Source: Ralstonia sp. RRA (GTDB taxonomy: Bacteria > Pseudomonadota > Gammaproteobacteria > Burkholderiales > Burkholderiaceae). From it: a DNA stretch of 64,000 bases. Position 1 is the first letter of the stretch. Each line of letters opens with the position of its first letter. The notes under the pieces are model-generated. The model was not told the origin of the DNA, searched no databases, and worked only from the letters and a program-made list of their open reading frames with translations. Of this stretch, positions 26,157-34,900 are shown piece after piece. The stretch is from assembly GCF_037023145.1 (NCBI RefSeq), contig NZ_CP146092.1, positions 248,001 to 312,000 of the forward strand, given 5' to 3'. Made by a program: the position numbers and the translations under genes.

Positions 26157-27672
26157 GATGCACCTCCCGATCTCGCAAGCTGTCGTAGCGGCCGACGTTG
26201 GCCTGCGGTTCGACGTGCAGCGCCAGTGCCTGTGGTGAGGTGATCGGTGCCACGGGCTCGCCTTCCAGGAGGCGGCTGAGGATGTTCAGGATGGTTTGCT
26301 TGGACGGGGCACCCGCCTCCAGTGCGAGCTCCACCGCAGTGAGCACGGCCTGTTCGTCGTGCAACAGCACCAGCGCCAGGATCTCGACCATCTCGCGATC
26401 GCCACCAGGGCGTTTGAGCAGTGTGGATTGCAGGCGTCGGAAGCCCTCTGGCAGTTCGGCGAACGGTGCGCCGTTACGCAGCGCACCGGGCTTACGCTGC
26501 AGCACCGCGAGGTAGTGGTGCCAGTCATAGATTGTGCGCCCCGGAAGATGGCTACGGTCGATGTGCCGCACGTGCTCGGCAATCACCTGGCCTTCGGCCA
26601 CGAACACGAGCCGATTGGCATAGACGCGCAGACTGATGGGCCGGTTGGCAAACGACGCCGGTACGCTGTAGCGGTTGCGCTCGAAGGTCACCAGGCAGGT
26701 TGGTGAGACGCGCTTGGTGTGCTCCACAAAGCCATCGAACGGCTGCCCCACGGGCATCAGGTGTGGCCGCTCCAGCGACCAGGCCTCCCAGAGGGTCATG
26801 TCCAGCTCAGGATGGCGGGTCTGCTGCCACAGCCGTACGCACTGGTCGGCCAGCCAGTCATTAAGTGCCGCCAGAGAGCCGAATGCAGGGATGCGTTGCC
26901 AGATGCGGTGACGGCTGTCCTGCACGTTCTTCTCTATCTGCCCCTTCTCCCAGCCCGAGGCCGGGTTACAGAACTCGGCGTCGAACAGGTAGTGGCTGAC
27001 CATGGTGCTGAAGCGCAAGTTGACGTCACGCAACTTGCCCAGGCGCACGCGATCCACGGCGGTCTTCATGTTGTCGTAGATGCCGCGACGCGGGATACCG
27101 CCCCAGGCCACAAAGGCGTGGTGATGGGCATCGAACAGCATCTCGTGGGTCTGCAGCAGATACGCGCGCAGGAAGAATGCGCGGCTGTGGCTGAGCTTGA
27201 ACTGAGCCACTTGCAGCTTGGTGCGCTCGCCGGCGATGACCGCCCAGTCCTCGCTCCAGTCGAACTGGAAGGCCTCACCCTCTGCGAAGCGCAGTGGGAT
27301 AAAGGTGCCTCGCCCCGACGTGCGGGCTTGCTCCTGTTGCTCCTGGCGCCAGCGGCGAGCGAATGCGGCAACGCGATCGTAGGAGCCGGTGAAGCCCAAG
27401 GCACACAGATCAGTGTGGATCTGCTTGAGTGTGCGCCGTTGCTTGCGTGGCTTGTTGGCCTCGGTCTTGAGCCAAGCGGAGAGCTTGGCGGCATGGCCGT
27501 CGAGCTTGCTCGGACTCTGCCGTGCAGGATAGGCCGGTGCCGTGGTGTCAGCGCGCAGATAGCGCCTGACCGTGTTCCTGGAGATGCCCAGGCGTCTGGC
27601 GATCTCGCGCAGCGGGATCTGGTCGCGAAGATGCCAGCGTCGAATGATGCTCAGTATGGCCACGTCGATCAC
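26146..27672 (-). CDS. istA: IstA, IS21 DDE transposase
   Basis: The 508-residue protein has an N-terminal HTH ('[20 protein letters not shown]'), and an rve-type catalytic core with Asp in 'FQFDWSEDW', Asp in '[12 protein letters not shown]' and Glu in '[12 protein letters not shown]', followed by the '[25 protein letters not shown]' DNA-binding domain. All three DDE residues are present, so the element may be active. The GTG start at 27672 has GGGAG upstream. Confidence 0.95.
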   Translation of the reverse strand: MIDVAILSIIRRWHLRDQIPLREIARRLGISRNTVRRYLRADTTAPAYPARQSPSKLDGHAAKLSAWLKTEANKPRKQRRTLKQIHTDLCALGFTGSYDRVAAFARRWRQEQQEQARTSGRGTFIPLRFAEGEAFQFDWSEDWAVIAGERTKLQVAQFKLSHSRAFFLRAYLLQTHEMLFDAHHHAFVAWGGIPRRGIYDNMKTAVDRVRLGKLRDVNLRFSTMVSHYLFDAEFCNPASGWEKGQIEKNVQDSRHRIWQRIPAFGSLAALNDWLADQCVRLWQQTRHPELDMTLWEAWSLERPHLMPVGQPFDGFVEHTKRVSPTCLVTFERNRYSVPASFANRPISLRVYANRLVFVAEGQVIAEHVRHIDRSHLPGRTIYDWHHYLAVLQRKPGALRNGAPFAELPEGFRRLQSTLLKRPGGDREMVEILALVLLHDEQAVLTAVELALEAGAPSKQTILNILSRLLEGEPVAPITSPQALALHVEPQANVGRYDSLRDREVHHAA

Positions 27673-27776
27673 TCCGATCTCCCGCTCGTTGCCGAGCGGG
27701 ACAGTGTTCTATACGTGGGTCAACATTCGATGCAAAAACCTACCTCGGGTGGGTCAGGATTCCGTGCAAATCAACA

Positions 27777-28140
27777 GGTTGCCCATTCAGTGCCATGCTC
27801 ACCGGCTCTCTGCGAGGTATTTCTGGAGGAACACACCGCTACTCTCTTTGACCTGAGGCCGCCAAGAAAACGAGAAAGAGCGCTGCGACGACAGGCGAAA
27901 AACATAATTGCTCTTCCGACTGACGGCACCCTGGGGGGCGCCCCGGATTCATCGACCACGACGATCTCACCGCCCTGGTGAAGCTCCAGTAGAGTGGCCT
28001 CCAGCATGTCGCGAGTGGCTCGCGTTGTGTTGAGCCGCTTCAGGAAGAACTGCTCGAAGGCCATGCCCTCGGCACCGTTGAACGACATCGCGGAGATCCG
28101 TTCGATCAACTCCGATGATCTTCCAGTAATGAGGACGAAG
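27777..28140 (-). pseudogene. Decayed coding fragment right of the IS21 element
   Basis: On the minus strand a protein-like stretch reads 'YFVLITGRSSELIERISAMSFNGAEGMAFEQFFLKRLNTT' and on to 'ATLLELHQGGEIVVVDESG' before quality drops and it runs into the IS. A stop codon lies upstream at about 28150 and no credible start or SD precedes it, so both ends appear lost. I do not recognise the family. It shares nothing with the gene interrupted on the left of the IS. Confidence 0.4.
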
Positions 28141-28187
28141 TATTGGAAATACCTTACCTCACATCACGCTAGATGAAATCTAATCAA

Positions 28188-28260
28188 CTTCGCTATTTTT
28201 TATAAATAACTTCGCTACTCCCGGGGCGGGAGGCGCCATTTTTTCTAAATTTCTTCGCTA
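28188..28260 (+). repeat. Three CTTCGCTA repeats in AT-rich DNA
   Basis: The octamer CTTCGCTA occurs at 28188-28195, 28210-28217 and 28253-28260. Spacings of 22 and 43 bp are close to two and four helical turns. The surrounding DNA is unusually AT-rich for this genome (TTTTTTATAAATAA). Iteron-like or regulator binding sites are possible, and no gene nearby explains them. Confidence 0.45.
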
Positions 28261-28369
28261 CGCCCACACTAGCTCCATGCCGCCACCTCTTGCTCGTCGT
28301 AGGCATCGCACAATGACCTACAGCTACAGTTCAGGCTCAAGCTCTGGGATGTCGAAACCTCCACGCGGC

Positions 28370-28912
28370 TCAATGGCGAGCGGGCACATCGCTCGGACCA
28401 TTGGTCATTAGAACACCCCCAGCAGCTACAGGTTCTTTCCCCAAGGATTGCCAATCGATGCTGGGACACCCAGCACCGGGCAGCAGTGCGGTGACAGATT
28501 TGTAAGTAAACAACCCAACACCGCTCTTCATGGTCATCCATTCCAAGGTTGTGAGCCACTCGGCAAGCTCGGGCTCTTCCTTGCGCATGAGCTGGTCGTG
28601 CAGACGGGTCAGCCGATCGCGCAGCACGCTGGCCTGCGTGATCTGCTGATCGAGCATCGCGATCTGCCGTTCCATGATCGTGGTCAGGGGAACGTCCGGG
28701 CTTGCCAGGAAAGCCCCGACATCGGCCAGCGACATGCCGAACCGCCGCAACGCCTGAATCTGGTGCAGCCGGGCAATGTCAGCCTTGTCGTACAGCCGGT
28801 AGCCGCTGTCGGAGCGGGCCGAAGGCGTGAGCAGGCCGATGCTGTCGTAGTGATGCAGCATGCGGACGGTGAGGCCGCAGCGTTTGGCGAGGTCGCCCAC
28901 TTTCAACAACAT
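28370..28912 (-). CDS. MerR-family regulator with replaced C-terminus
   Basis: The 180-residue protein has an intact MerR winged helix (1-70, 'LLKVGDLAKRCGLTVRMLHHYDSIGLLTPSARSDSGYRLY') and dimerising coiled coil ('MERQIAMLDQQITQASVLRDRLTRLHDQL'). In TipA-like relatives 'LE-x-MTM' is followed by an effector domain beginning Y-x-x-Y-F. Here it turns into unrelated sequence after 'TTLEWMTM' (about residue 118) and stops. The effector part seems lost by rearrangement, and DNA binding could remain. CAGGAGCTGACC precedes the ATG. Confidence 0.75.
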   Translation of the reverse strand: MLLKVGDLAKRCGLTVRMLHHYDSIGLLTPSARSDSGYRLYDKADIARLHQIQALRRFGMSLADVGAFLASPDVPLTTIMERQIAMLDQQITQASVLRDRLTRLHDQLMRKEEPELAEWLTTLEWMTMKSGVGLFTYKSVTALLPGAGCPSIDWQSLGKEPVAAGGVLMTNGPSDVPARH

Positions 28913-28941
28913 GGTCAGCTCCTGTCTTTTGGCTTGAACCC

Positions 28942-28972
28942 AGGCTAGGACCTCACGCAGTGTGAGGGTCAA
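28942..28972 (-). promoter_or_regulatory. MerR-type promoter/operator with 19-bp spacer
   Basis: On the minus strand a -35 TTGACC (28967-28972) and a -10 TAGCCT (28942-28947) are separated by exactly 19 bp. The spacer holds the dyad CCTCAC-N5-GTGAGG. An over-long spacer with a central dyad is the hallmark of promoters twisted open by MerR regulators. It lies 30 bases upstream of the MerR start, so it is probably autoregulatory. Confidence 0.8.
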
Positions 28973-29141
28973 GCGCGGCGTGAATGGATGGCGCCCCGTG
29001 AAGACTCCGGCGCACTCCGCATTCTGAACCATGCCCCCTCTGTGGTGGGGGCTGCAGCCCGCCAACCCGCGCTGTGCCGTGCGTCATAAAAAATTCATTC
29101 AACGCTGTGTTCAGCACTCTCGTCTGTGACCGTTAGGCGGA

Positions 29142-30950
29142 ATGTCCGAGCTTCCGTCCAACGCCATGACTTTCTCACCGCTTCCCTTGCCGGCGGGCAT
29201 TGCGCCCGAGATGCTGCGTACGGTGTTCCAACCGATCTTCCGCCTGTCCACCACCGAGGTGCTTGGTTACGAGGCGCTGCTGCGTGGGCCGGCGGGCACG
29301 GCCATGGAGTCGCCCGCCGCGTTGTTTGCCGCGGCATCGGACACGCAGGGCGCAATTGCGCTGGAGACCACGGCCGCGCGCCTGGCCATTGCCAATTTCT
29401 CGGCCATGCGCCTGCCGGGCAAGCTGTTCCTGAATTTCAGCGCGTTTGGCGTGCGCCAGTTGCTGCAAGACCATGCCCGCCTCCTGCACGCGATTGCCGA
29501 CCACGATCTGCACCCCTCGCGCATCGTCATCGAGCTGACCGAGCAGACGCCCATCGACGACCTCGCCAGCTTTGCCCAGGCGCTGTCGGTGGCGCGTGAC
29601 TTCGGCATGCAGTGCGCACTGGACGATTTCGGCACGGGCAATGCCAACCTGAACCTGCTGATCGAACTGACGCCGGACTTCATCAAGCTCGACAAGTATT
29701 TCCTGCGCGACATTGCCAAGCACCCGGCCAAGCTGGACGTCGCACGCTCTTTGCAGCAAACGCTCAAGGGCGGCGCGACCAGCATCATTGCCGAGGGGCT
29801 GGAAACGGAAGATGAACTGGGCGTGGTGCGCGATCTGGGCATCCGCTTTGGCCAGGGTTTCTTCCTGGGGCGACCGCAAGACAAGCCGGCGGGCGACATG
29901 TCGAGTCAGGCAGCGCGCGTGCTGCAGTCCTCGCAGATTGCGGTGTTTCCGCAGGCGGTGCGCGTGGGCTGGCGCGCCATCACCGCCAGCAAGCTGCTGC
30001 GCGTGGCACCCACTCTGCCCCTGCGCTGCAGCAACGACGACGTGCTGCACCTGTTCAACCGCCACCCCGATCTGCATGCCGTGGCGCTGCTGGATGAAGA
30101 CGAACGGCCGCTGGCGCTCATCGCCCGCCGCGCCTTCATTGACCGCTACGCGATGCCGTATCACCGTGAGCTGTACGGCAAGAAATCTGCGCTGGCGTTT
30201 GCCAACCGGCAGCCGGTACTGGTGGAAAAGTCCGCCTCGCTGGAAGACATGTCTGCGCTGCTGATGAGCGAAGACCAGCGCTACCTGACCGACGGCTTCA
30301 TCATCACCGAGCACGGCCGCTACCTCGGCCTGGGCACGGGTGAAGAGCTCGTGCGCACCGTGACCGAGATCCGCATTGAAGCCGCGCGCTACGCCAATCC
30401 GCTCACGTTCCTGCCGGGCAACATTCCGTTGAACCTGCACATTGAACGTTTGCTGGAAGCGCGCGCGGAGTTCTACGCCTGCTATGTCGACCTGAACCAC
30501 TTCAAACCCTTCAACGACCAGTACGGCTACTGGCAGGGTGACGAGATGCTGAAGATGGCCGCTGCCGTACTGGCCACGGCGTGCGAGCCGACGCGCGACT
30601 TTCTCGGCCACGTGGGTGGAGATGATTTCCTGATCCTGTTCCAGAGCGCCGACTGGCGTGCGCGCGTCGAGCATGCCATTGCCACGTTCAACACCAATGC
30701 GCTGGCGATGTATACACCGGCCGACCAGCTAGCCGGCGGTATCCATGCCGAAGACCGCAAGGGCCTGCCCGCGTTCTTCCGCTTTGTGACGATGGCGGTG
30801 GGTGCCTTGCACGTGCACCCAGGTGCCGCACGTAACAGTGATGACATTGGCACCGCCGCCGCGCTGGCAAAACGCCGCGCCAAACAGAGCGACAGCGGCT
30901 TCTACCTGGAAGCGATGCGGCCCGCGCAAACCCTGTCGGCCATCGCCTGA
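29142..30950 (+). CDS. EAL-CBS-GGDEF cyclic-di-GMP enzyme
   Basis: The 602-residue cytosolic protein has an EAL domain (about 25-250), a CBS-pair-like middle (about 280-410) and a GGDEF domain (about 440-595). EAL catalytic residues are all visible: E44-A-L, N98, E131, D161-D162 in DDFGTG, K182, E218 and the QG-F-FLG loop, so phosphodiesterase activity is expected. The GGDEF signature is GGDDF (492-496), a conservative change that may allow cyclase activity or GTP-dependent regulation. No membrane segment is seen. Weak SD AGGCGG lies close to the ATG; an ATG at 29166 is an alternative. Confidence 0.9.
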   Translation: MSELPSNAMTFSPLPLPAGIAPEMLRTVFQPIFRLSTTEVLGYEALLRGPAGTAMESPAALFAAASDTQGAIALETTAARLAIANFSAMRLPGKLFLNFSAFGVRQLLQDHARLLHAIADHDLHPSRIVIELTEQTPIDDLASFAQALSVARDFGMQCALDDFGTGNANLNLLIELTPDFIKLDKYFLRDIAKHPAKLDVARSLQQTLKGGATSIIAEGLETEDELGVVRDLGIRFGQGFFLGRPQDKPAGDMSSQAARVLQSSQIAVFPQAVRVGWRAITASKLLRVAPTLPLRCSNDDVLHLFNRHPDLHAVALLDEDERPLALIARRAFIDRYAMPYHRELYGKKSALAFANRQPVLVEKSASLEDMSALLMSEDQRYLTDGFIITEHGRYLGLGTGEELVRTVTEIRIEAARYANPLTFLPGNIPLNLHIERLLEARAEFYACYVDLNHFKPFNDQYGYWQGDEMLKMAAAVLATACEPTRDFLGHVGGDDFLILFQSADWRARVEHAIATFNTNALAMYTPADQLAGGIHAEDRKGLPAFFRFVTMAVGALHVHPGAARNSDDIGTAAALAKRRAKQSDSGFYLEAMRPAQTLSAIA

Positions 30951-30960
30951 GCGTCGGTTG

Positions 30961-31125
30961 CTAGTCCGCTGAATCATTGAAATGGGAGGGGCAGGACATG
31001 CCATGCGGGATGCAGCGCTAGGCGCAAAGCGCAGCAATAGCTGGCTATTGCGAGCATTTGCAACGACGCGATGCGCCCGCATGGCGTGGCAGGCACCGAC
31101 CAATTTCAGTGATTCAGTGGACTAG
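30961..31125. repeat. 165-bp palindromic element (MITE-like)
   Basis: The element starts CTAGTCCGCTGAATCATTGA and ends with its imperfect inverse (TTTCAGTGATTCAGTGGACTAG region, 31101-31125), giving 24-bp terminal inverted repeats with about two mismatches. Inner arms also pair (CATGCCATGCGG with CCGCATGGCGTGG), as does the centre (AATAGCTGGCTATT). It sits between convergent genes, and its right end supplies the TAG stop of the thioesterase gene. No coding capacity is seen. Confidence 0.7.
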
Positions 31126-31919
31126 AGCGCCTCCGCCGGATCGCGCCGGCGGCGAGTCGGGCGGTTGGCCAGCGGCGTGAGATCGGCTTCAAGGTGTGCG
31201 TGCAACGCCTCCAGCCCATCCTGTTCAAAGAAGTGGTGGCCGGGCAGCGTGCGTAGCACGCTCGGGCCACGCGTGACGTCGGCCCAAGCGGCATAGTCTG
31301 CTTCGTTCAGCAATGGATCATCCTGGCCGCGAAAGCCGAACAGCGGCAACGACAGCGGCGGCTCCTCACGGTAGTCATAGATTTCCGACAGGCGCAGATC
31401 GGCCCGCAATGTCGGCAGGATGTACGACAGCGTGCGCGTATCCGTCAGCACGGATTCCGGCATGCCGCCCAGCCCACGCAGGCGGTCGATGAAGGCGGTC
31501 TGCTCCAGTTCACAGATCGGCGGGCGGCCCAACAGCCGATGCGGTGCGCGATGCCCGGAAATGGCCAGCGCCACCGGCTGCGGCCCGCCACGCGCTCGCA
31601 GCGTACGGGCCAGCTCGAACGCCACCAGCGCGCCCAGGCTGTGCCCGTAAAACGCAAACGGCAACGCATCGGCCTGCGCACCGGCCACTTCATCGGCCAT
31701 GCCAGGCAGCAGTTCATCGAGATGGCCGGCACGCGCCACCCCCGCCGGCAGAAAGCGATGCGGCAACTGAATGGCCCGCACCTCGAAGCTGCGCAGCCCG
31801 GCCGGCCACTTGGCAAAGTTGCCTGCGCTGCCGCCCGCATGGTGGAAGCAGTACAACCGCAGGCGCGGCGCAATCACGGGCGTGCGCCCGACCGGAACGA
31901 TATAGCGTAGCTGGGACAT
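31122..31919 (-). CDS. Type II thioesterase (GrsT/TesA-like)
   Basis: The 265-residue alpha/beta hydrolase has the type II thioesterase pattern 'YCFHHAGGSAGNFAKWPAGL', nucleophile S94 in GHSLGA, Asp about 200-201 in 'FRGQDDPL' and His228 in 'LPGHHFFEQ'. Such enzymes release or clear acyl groups from ACPs in polyketide and peptide pathways, which suits the ACP and ketosynthases upstream. The ATG at 31919 has GGAGGGTGACC before it. It is the last gene of the leftward biosynthetic operon, and its stop lies inside the palindromic repeat. Confidence 0.85.
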   Translation of the reverse strand: MSQLRYIVPVGRTPVIAPRLRLYCFHHAGGSAGNFAKWPAGLRSFEVRAIQLPHRFLPAGVARAGHLDELLPGMADEVAGAQADALPFAFYGHSLGALVAFELARTLRARGGPQPVALAISGHRAPHRLLGRPPICELEQTAFIDRLRGLGGMPESVLTDTRTLSYILPTLRADLRLSEIYDYREEPPLSLPLFGFRGQDDPLLNEADYAAWADVTRGPSVLRTLPGHHFFEQDGLEALHAHLEADLTPLANRPTRRRRDPAEAL

Positions 31920-31933
31920 GGCGGTCACCCTCC

Positions 31934-34900
31934 TTACCAGGAAACCTCGCGCGGCAGGCCGTAGCCATCGGCCCCGGGGAATGCCGGCCACGCAGGCGCC
32001 TGTGCTTCGTGCGCCGGGCTGTGGCCGGTCAGTTGTGCCAGCAGCGCGTGCTGGCGGGTGCGGGCGGATTCGATGCTGGCGGCCTTCACGTGGCCGTAGC
32101 CGCGGATCTGCTTGGGCAGGTTAGCCAGCTGCAGCACGGCGTCGTACGTGAGAGCACTGAGCTTGCCGAGCGCGGTGTCGATGGCGTGCTCGTACTCGAC
32201 GATCAGCGCGCGCTCCTGCCGGCGCTCGCGCGTGTAGCCGAACGGGTCGAAGCGTGTGCCGCGCAGCCACTTGAAGCGCGCCAATACGGCAAACAGGCGC
32301 TGCGTGCCGGGCCCGTACGTGCGCTTGCGCGGCGTGCCGCCTTCCAACGCAGAGAGAACGGGCGGCGCCAGATGAAAGCGCAGCGTGACGTCGCCTTCAA
32401 AAGTATCGGCCAGCGCGCGGCGGAAGTCTTCACCGCTGAACAGGCGCGCCACCTCGTACTCATCCTTGTAAGCCATCAGCTTGAACAGGTTGTGCGCCAC
32501 GGCGGTGGCCAACGTCTGCTTGCCGGTGGCGGCGCGCTCGGCCTGCCGCACGTGCTCGACAAAGTTCACGTAGCGGCGCGCATAGGCTTCGTTCTGGTAG
32601 GCCGTCAGGAAGCCGCGGCGATGCGCGAGCACAGCATCCAGGCTGGCAGGCTTTTGCAGCTTGATGATGGATTCCGCCAATGGCTTGCTCGCCCCGATGC
32701 CCGCGTCGAACGCCGCATACCGCCCCCACTGGAACGCACGCTGATTGGCCGCCACGGCCACGCCGTTAACTTCAATGGCGCGCAGGATGGACGCCTCCGA
32801 CAGCGGCAGCAGCCCACGCTGAAACGCATAGCCCAGCATCAGCAGGTTGGTGTACAGCGCATCGCCCAGGTGGTGCTGCGCGAGCGCACCCGCGTCAACA
32901 AACTCCAGCCTGGCCTCGGCCGTTTCCCCCAGCAGGCGGCGCAGTTGCTCGGTGGGGAACTGCCAGTCCACTTGCCGGATGGCGTGCCCAGGGGGTGTCT
33001 CCTCCGTGTTCAGCACGATCTGCGTATGGCCGGGCTTGATCTTGTCCACCGCATCCCGCGCAGCGGCGGTGAGGATGTCGTAGCCGAGCACCACGTCCGC
33101 CTGGCAGGCAGGAATACGCTGCGAGTGCAGCGCGTCCTGCCGCTGCGCGATGCGCACGTGCGACATCACCGCACCGTTCTTCTGCGACATGCCGGTCATG
33201 TCCAGAACCGAGGCGCCCTTGCCTTCCAGATGCGCGGCCATACCGAGGATGGTGCCGACCGTGATCACGCCCGTACCACCAATGCCACAGATGAGCACGT
33301 TGAACGGTGCATCCAGCGCTACAAGTTGCGGTGTCGGCAAGGCTGGCAGGTTGTCGGGCAACGCGGCCTTCTGCTGCTTGCGTCCGCTGCCGCGCAGGCG
33401 GCCGCCTTCCACGGTCACAAAGCTTGGGCAGAAGCCCTTGGCACACGAGGTGTCCTGATTGCACGACCCCTGGTGCACGGCACGCTTGCGGCCGAACTCG
33501 GTTTCCAGCGGCACGATGGACGAACAGTTCGATTGCGTGGCGCAGTCTCCGCAGCCCTCGCACACCAGCGGGTTGATGAAGAGATGCCGGGCCGGCGCCT
33601 GCACCGCTTGCTTCTTCTTGCGGCGGCGTTTTTCCGCCGCGCACACCTGTTCGTAGATCAGCACGCTGGTGCCCTGCACTTCACGCAACTCGCGCTGCAC
33701 GGCATCGAGCGACTCACGCGGGTGAATGGTCACGCCGTCCGGCAAGCCGATGCGGCCGTCATGGCGTGATGGGTCTTCCGACACCAGCGCGATGCGTGTC
33801 ACGCCTTCCGATGCCAACTGTCGCGCAATCGCCGGCACGGTCACGGTGCCGTCCACCGGCTGGCCGCCGGTCATGGCCACGGCGTCGTTATAGAGCAGCT
33901 TGTAGGTGATGTTCACCTTGGCGGCTATGGCCGCGCGAATGGCGAGATAGCCCGAGTGGAAGTAGGTGCCATCGCCCAGGTTGGCAAACACGTGCGGCAC
34001 CTGCGAGAACGGCGCCTGCCCGATCCACGTCGCACCCTCGCCGCCCATCTGCGTAAAGGTCTTGTTGTGCTCGGGGTAGATGGCGGTGGCCATGATGTGG
34101 CAGCCGATGCCGCCCAGCGCCAGGCTGCCCTCGGGCACCTTGGTGGACGTGCTGTGCGGGCACCCCGAGCAGTAGTAGGCCGAGCGCGCGGGCGTTGCCA
34201 CCTCACGATCGAGAAAGGCCTGCCGGTCACGCAGCCAGGCCGCCGTCTTGGCAAGGCGGCCCTGCGGATGAAACTGTGCGAGCCGATCCGCAATCACCAT
34301 GGCGATCTGCGCGACGGAAAGATCCGTCTTGGCCGAGAACACACCATTGCCAGCGGGGCCGGCCAGCTCGCCCACCCCGTCGGACTTGCCGACGATCCGC
34401 GGGCGCGCGTTGTCCGGCAGGTCGTACAGAAACTGACGCAACTGCGATTCCACCACCGGGCGCTTCTCTTCGATGACGAGAATCTCGTCCAGCCCCGTGG
34501 CGAAATCGCAGATACCCTGTGGCTCCAGCGGCCACGGCATGGCCACCTTGTGCAGGCGCAGGCTGGCCATCTCGGGTGAATCGGCATCGATCTCCAGCAG
34601 GGCGAGTGCTTCGCGCACATCGCGGTAGCTCTTGCCGGAGGCGATGATGCCCAAGCGCGCGGTGGGCGCATCGTGCGTGGTGCGATTGAGCCGGTTAGCG
34701 CGCGCATAGGCCAGCACCGCGGGCAGCTTGTGGTCTTGCATCAACGCTTCCTGCTTGCGCGCGGTCAGGCCCAGTGGGTCTGATGAAAGGCGGCAGTTCA
34801 GCCCGCCTTCTGGCAGCACGTGGTCAGTCGGCAAATGGATCTGCAAGGCAAACGGATCAGCCTCGATGCCGGCGGACGACTCCACCGTATCGGCCAGCGC

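Larger units (their letters stand above)
25308..27776 (-). mobile_element. IS21-family insertion sequence, complete
   Basis: The 2469-bp element has matching ends, TGTTGATTTGCAC on the left and GTGCAAATCAACA on the right. Additional internal end repeats (ATTTGCA..GAA..CTGACCC on the left; GGGTCA..ATTC.GATGCAAA on the right) are typical of IS21. It carries istA and istB overlapping by 11 bases. The flanks CATCCCGAC and GGTTGCCC share no direct repeat, whereas IS21 elements usually make 4-8-bp duplications. This suggests a later deletion or recombination next to the element. Confidence 0.92.

Noticed and set aside
31544..33769. A 741-codon plus-strand frame opposite the oxidoreductase and thioesterase
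   Set aside because: Its composition is Arg/Gln/His-rich with no domains, and it lies over clearly real minus-strand genes.
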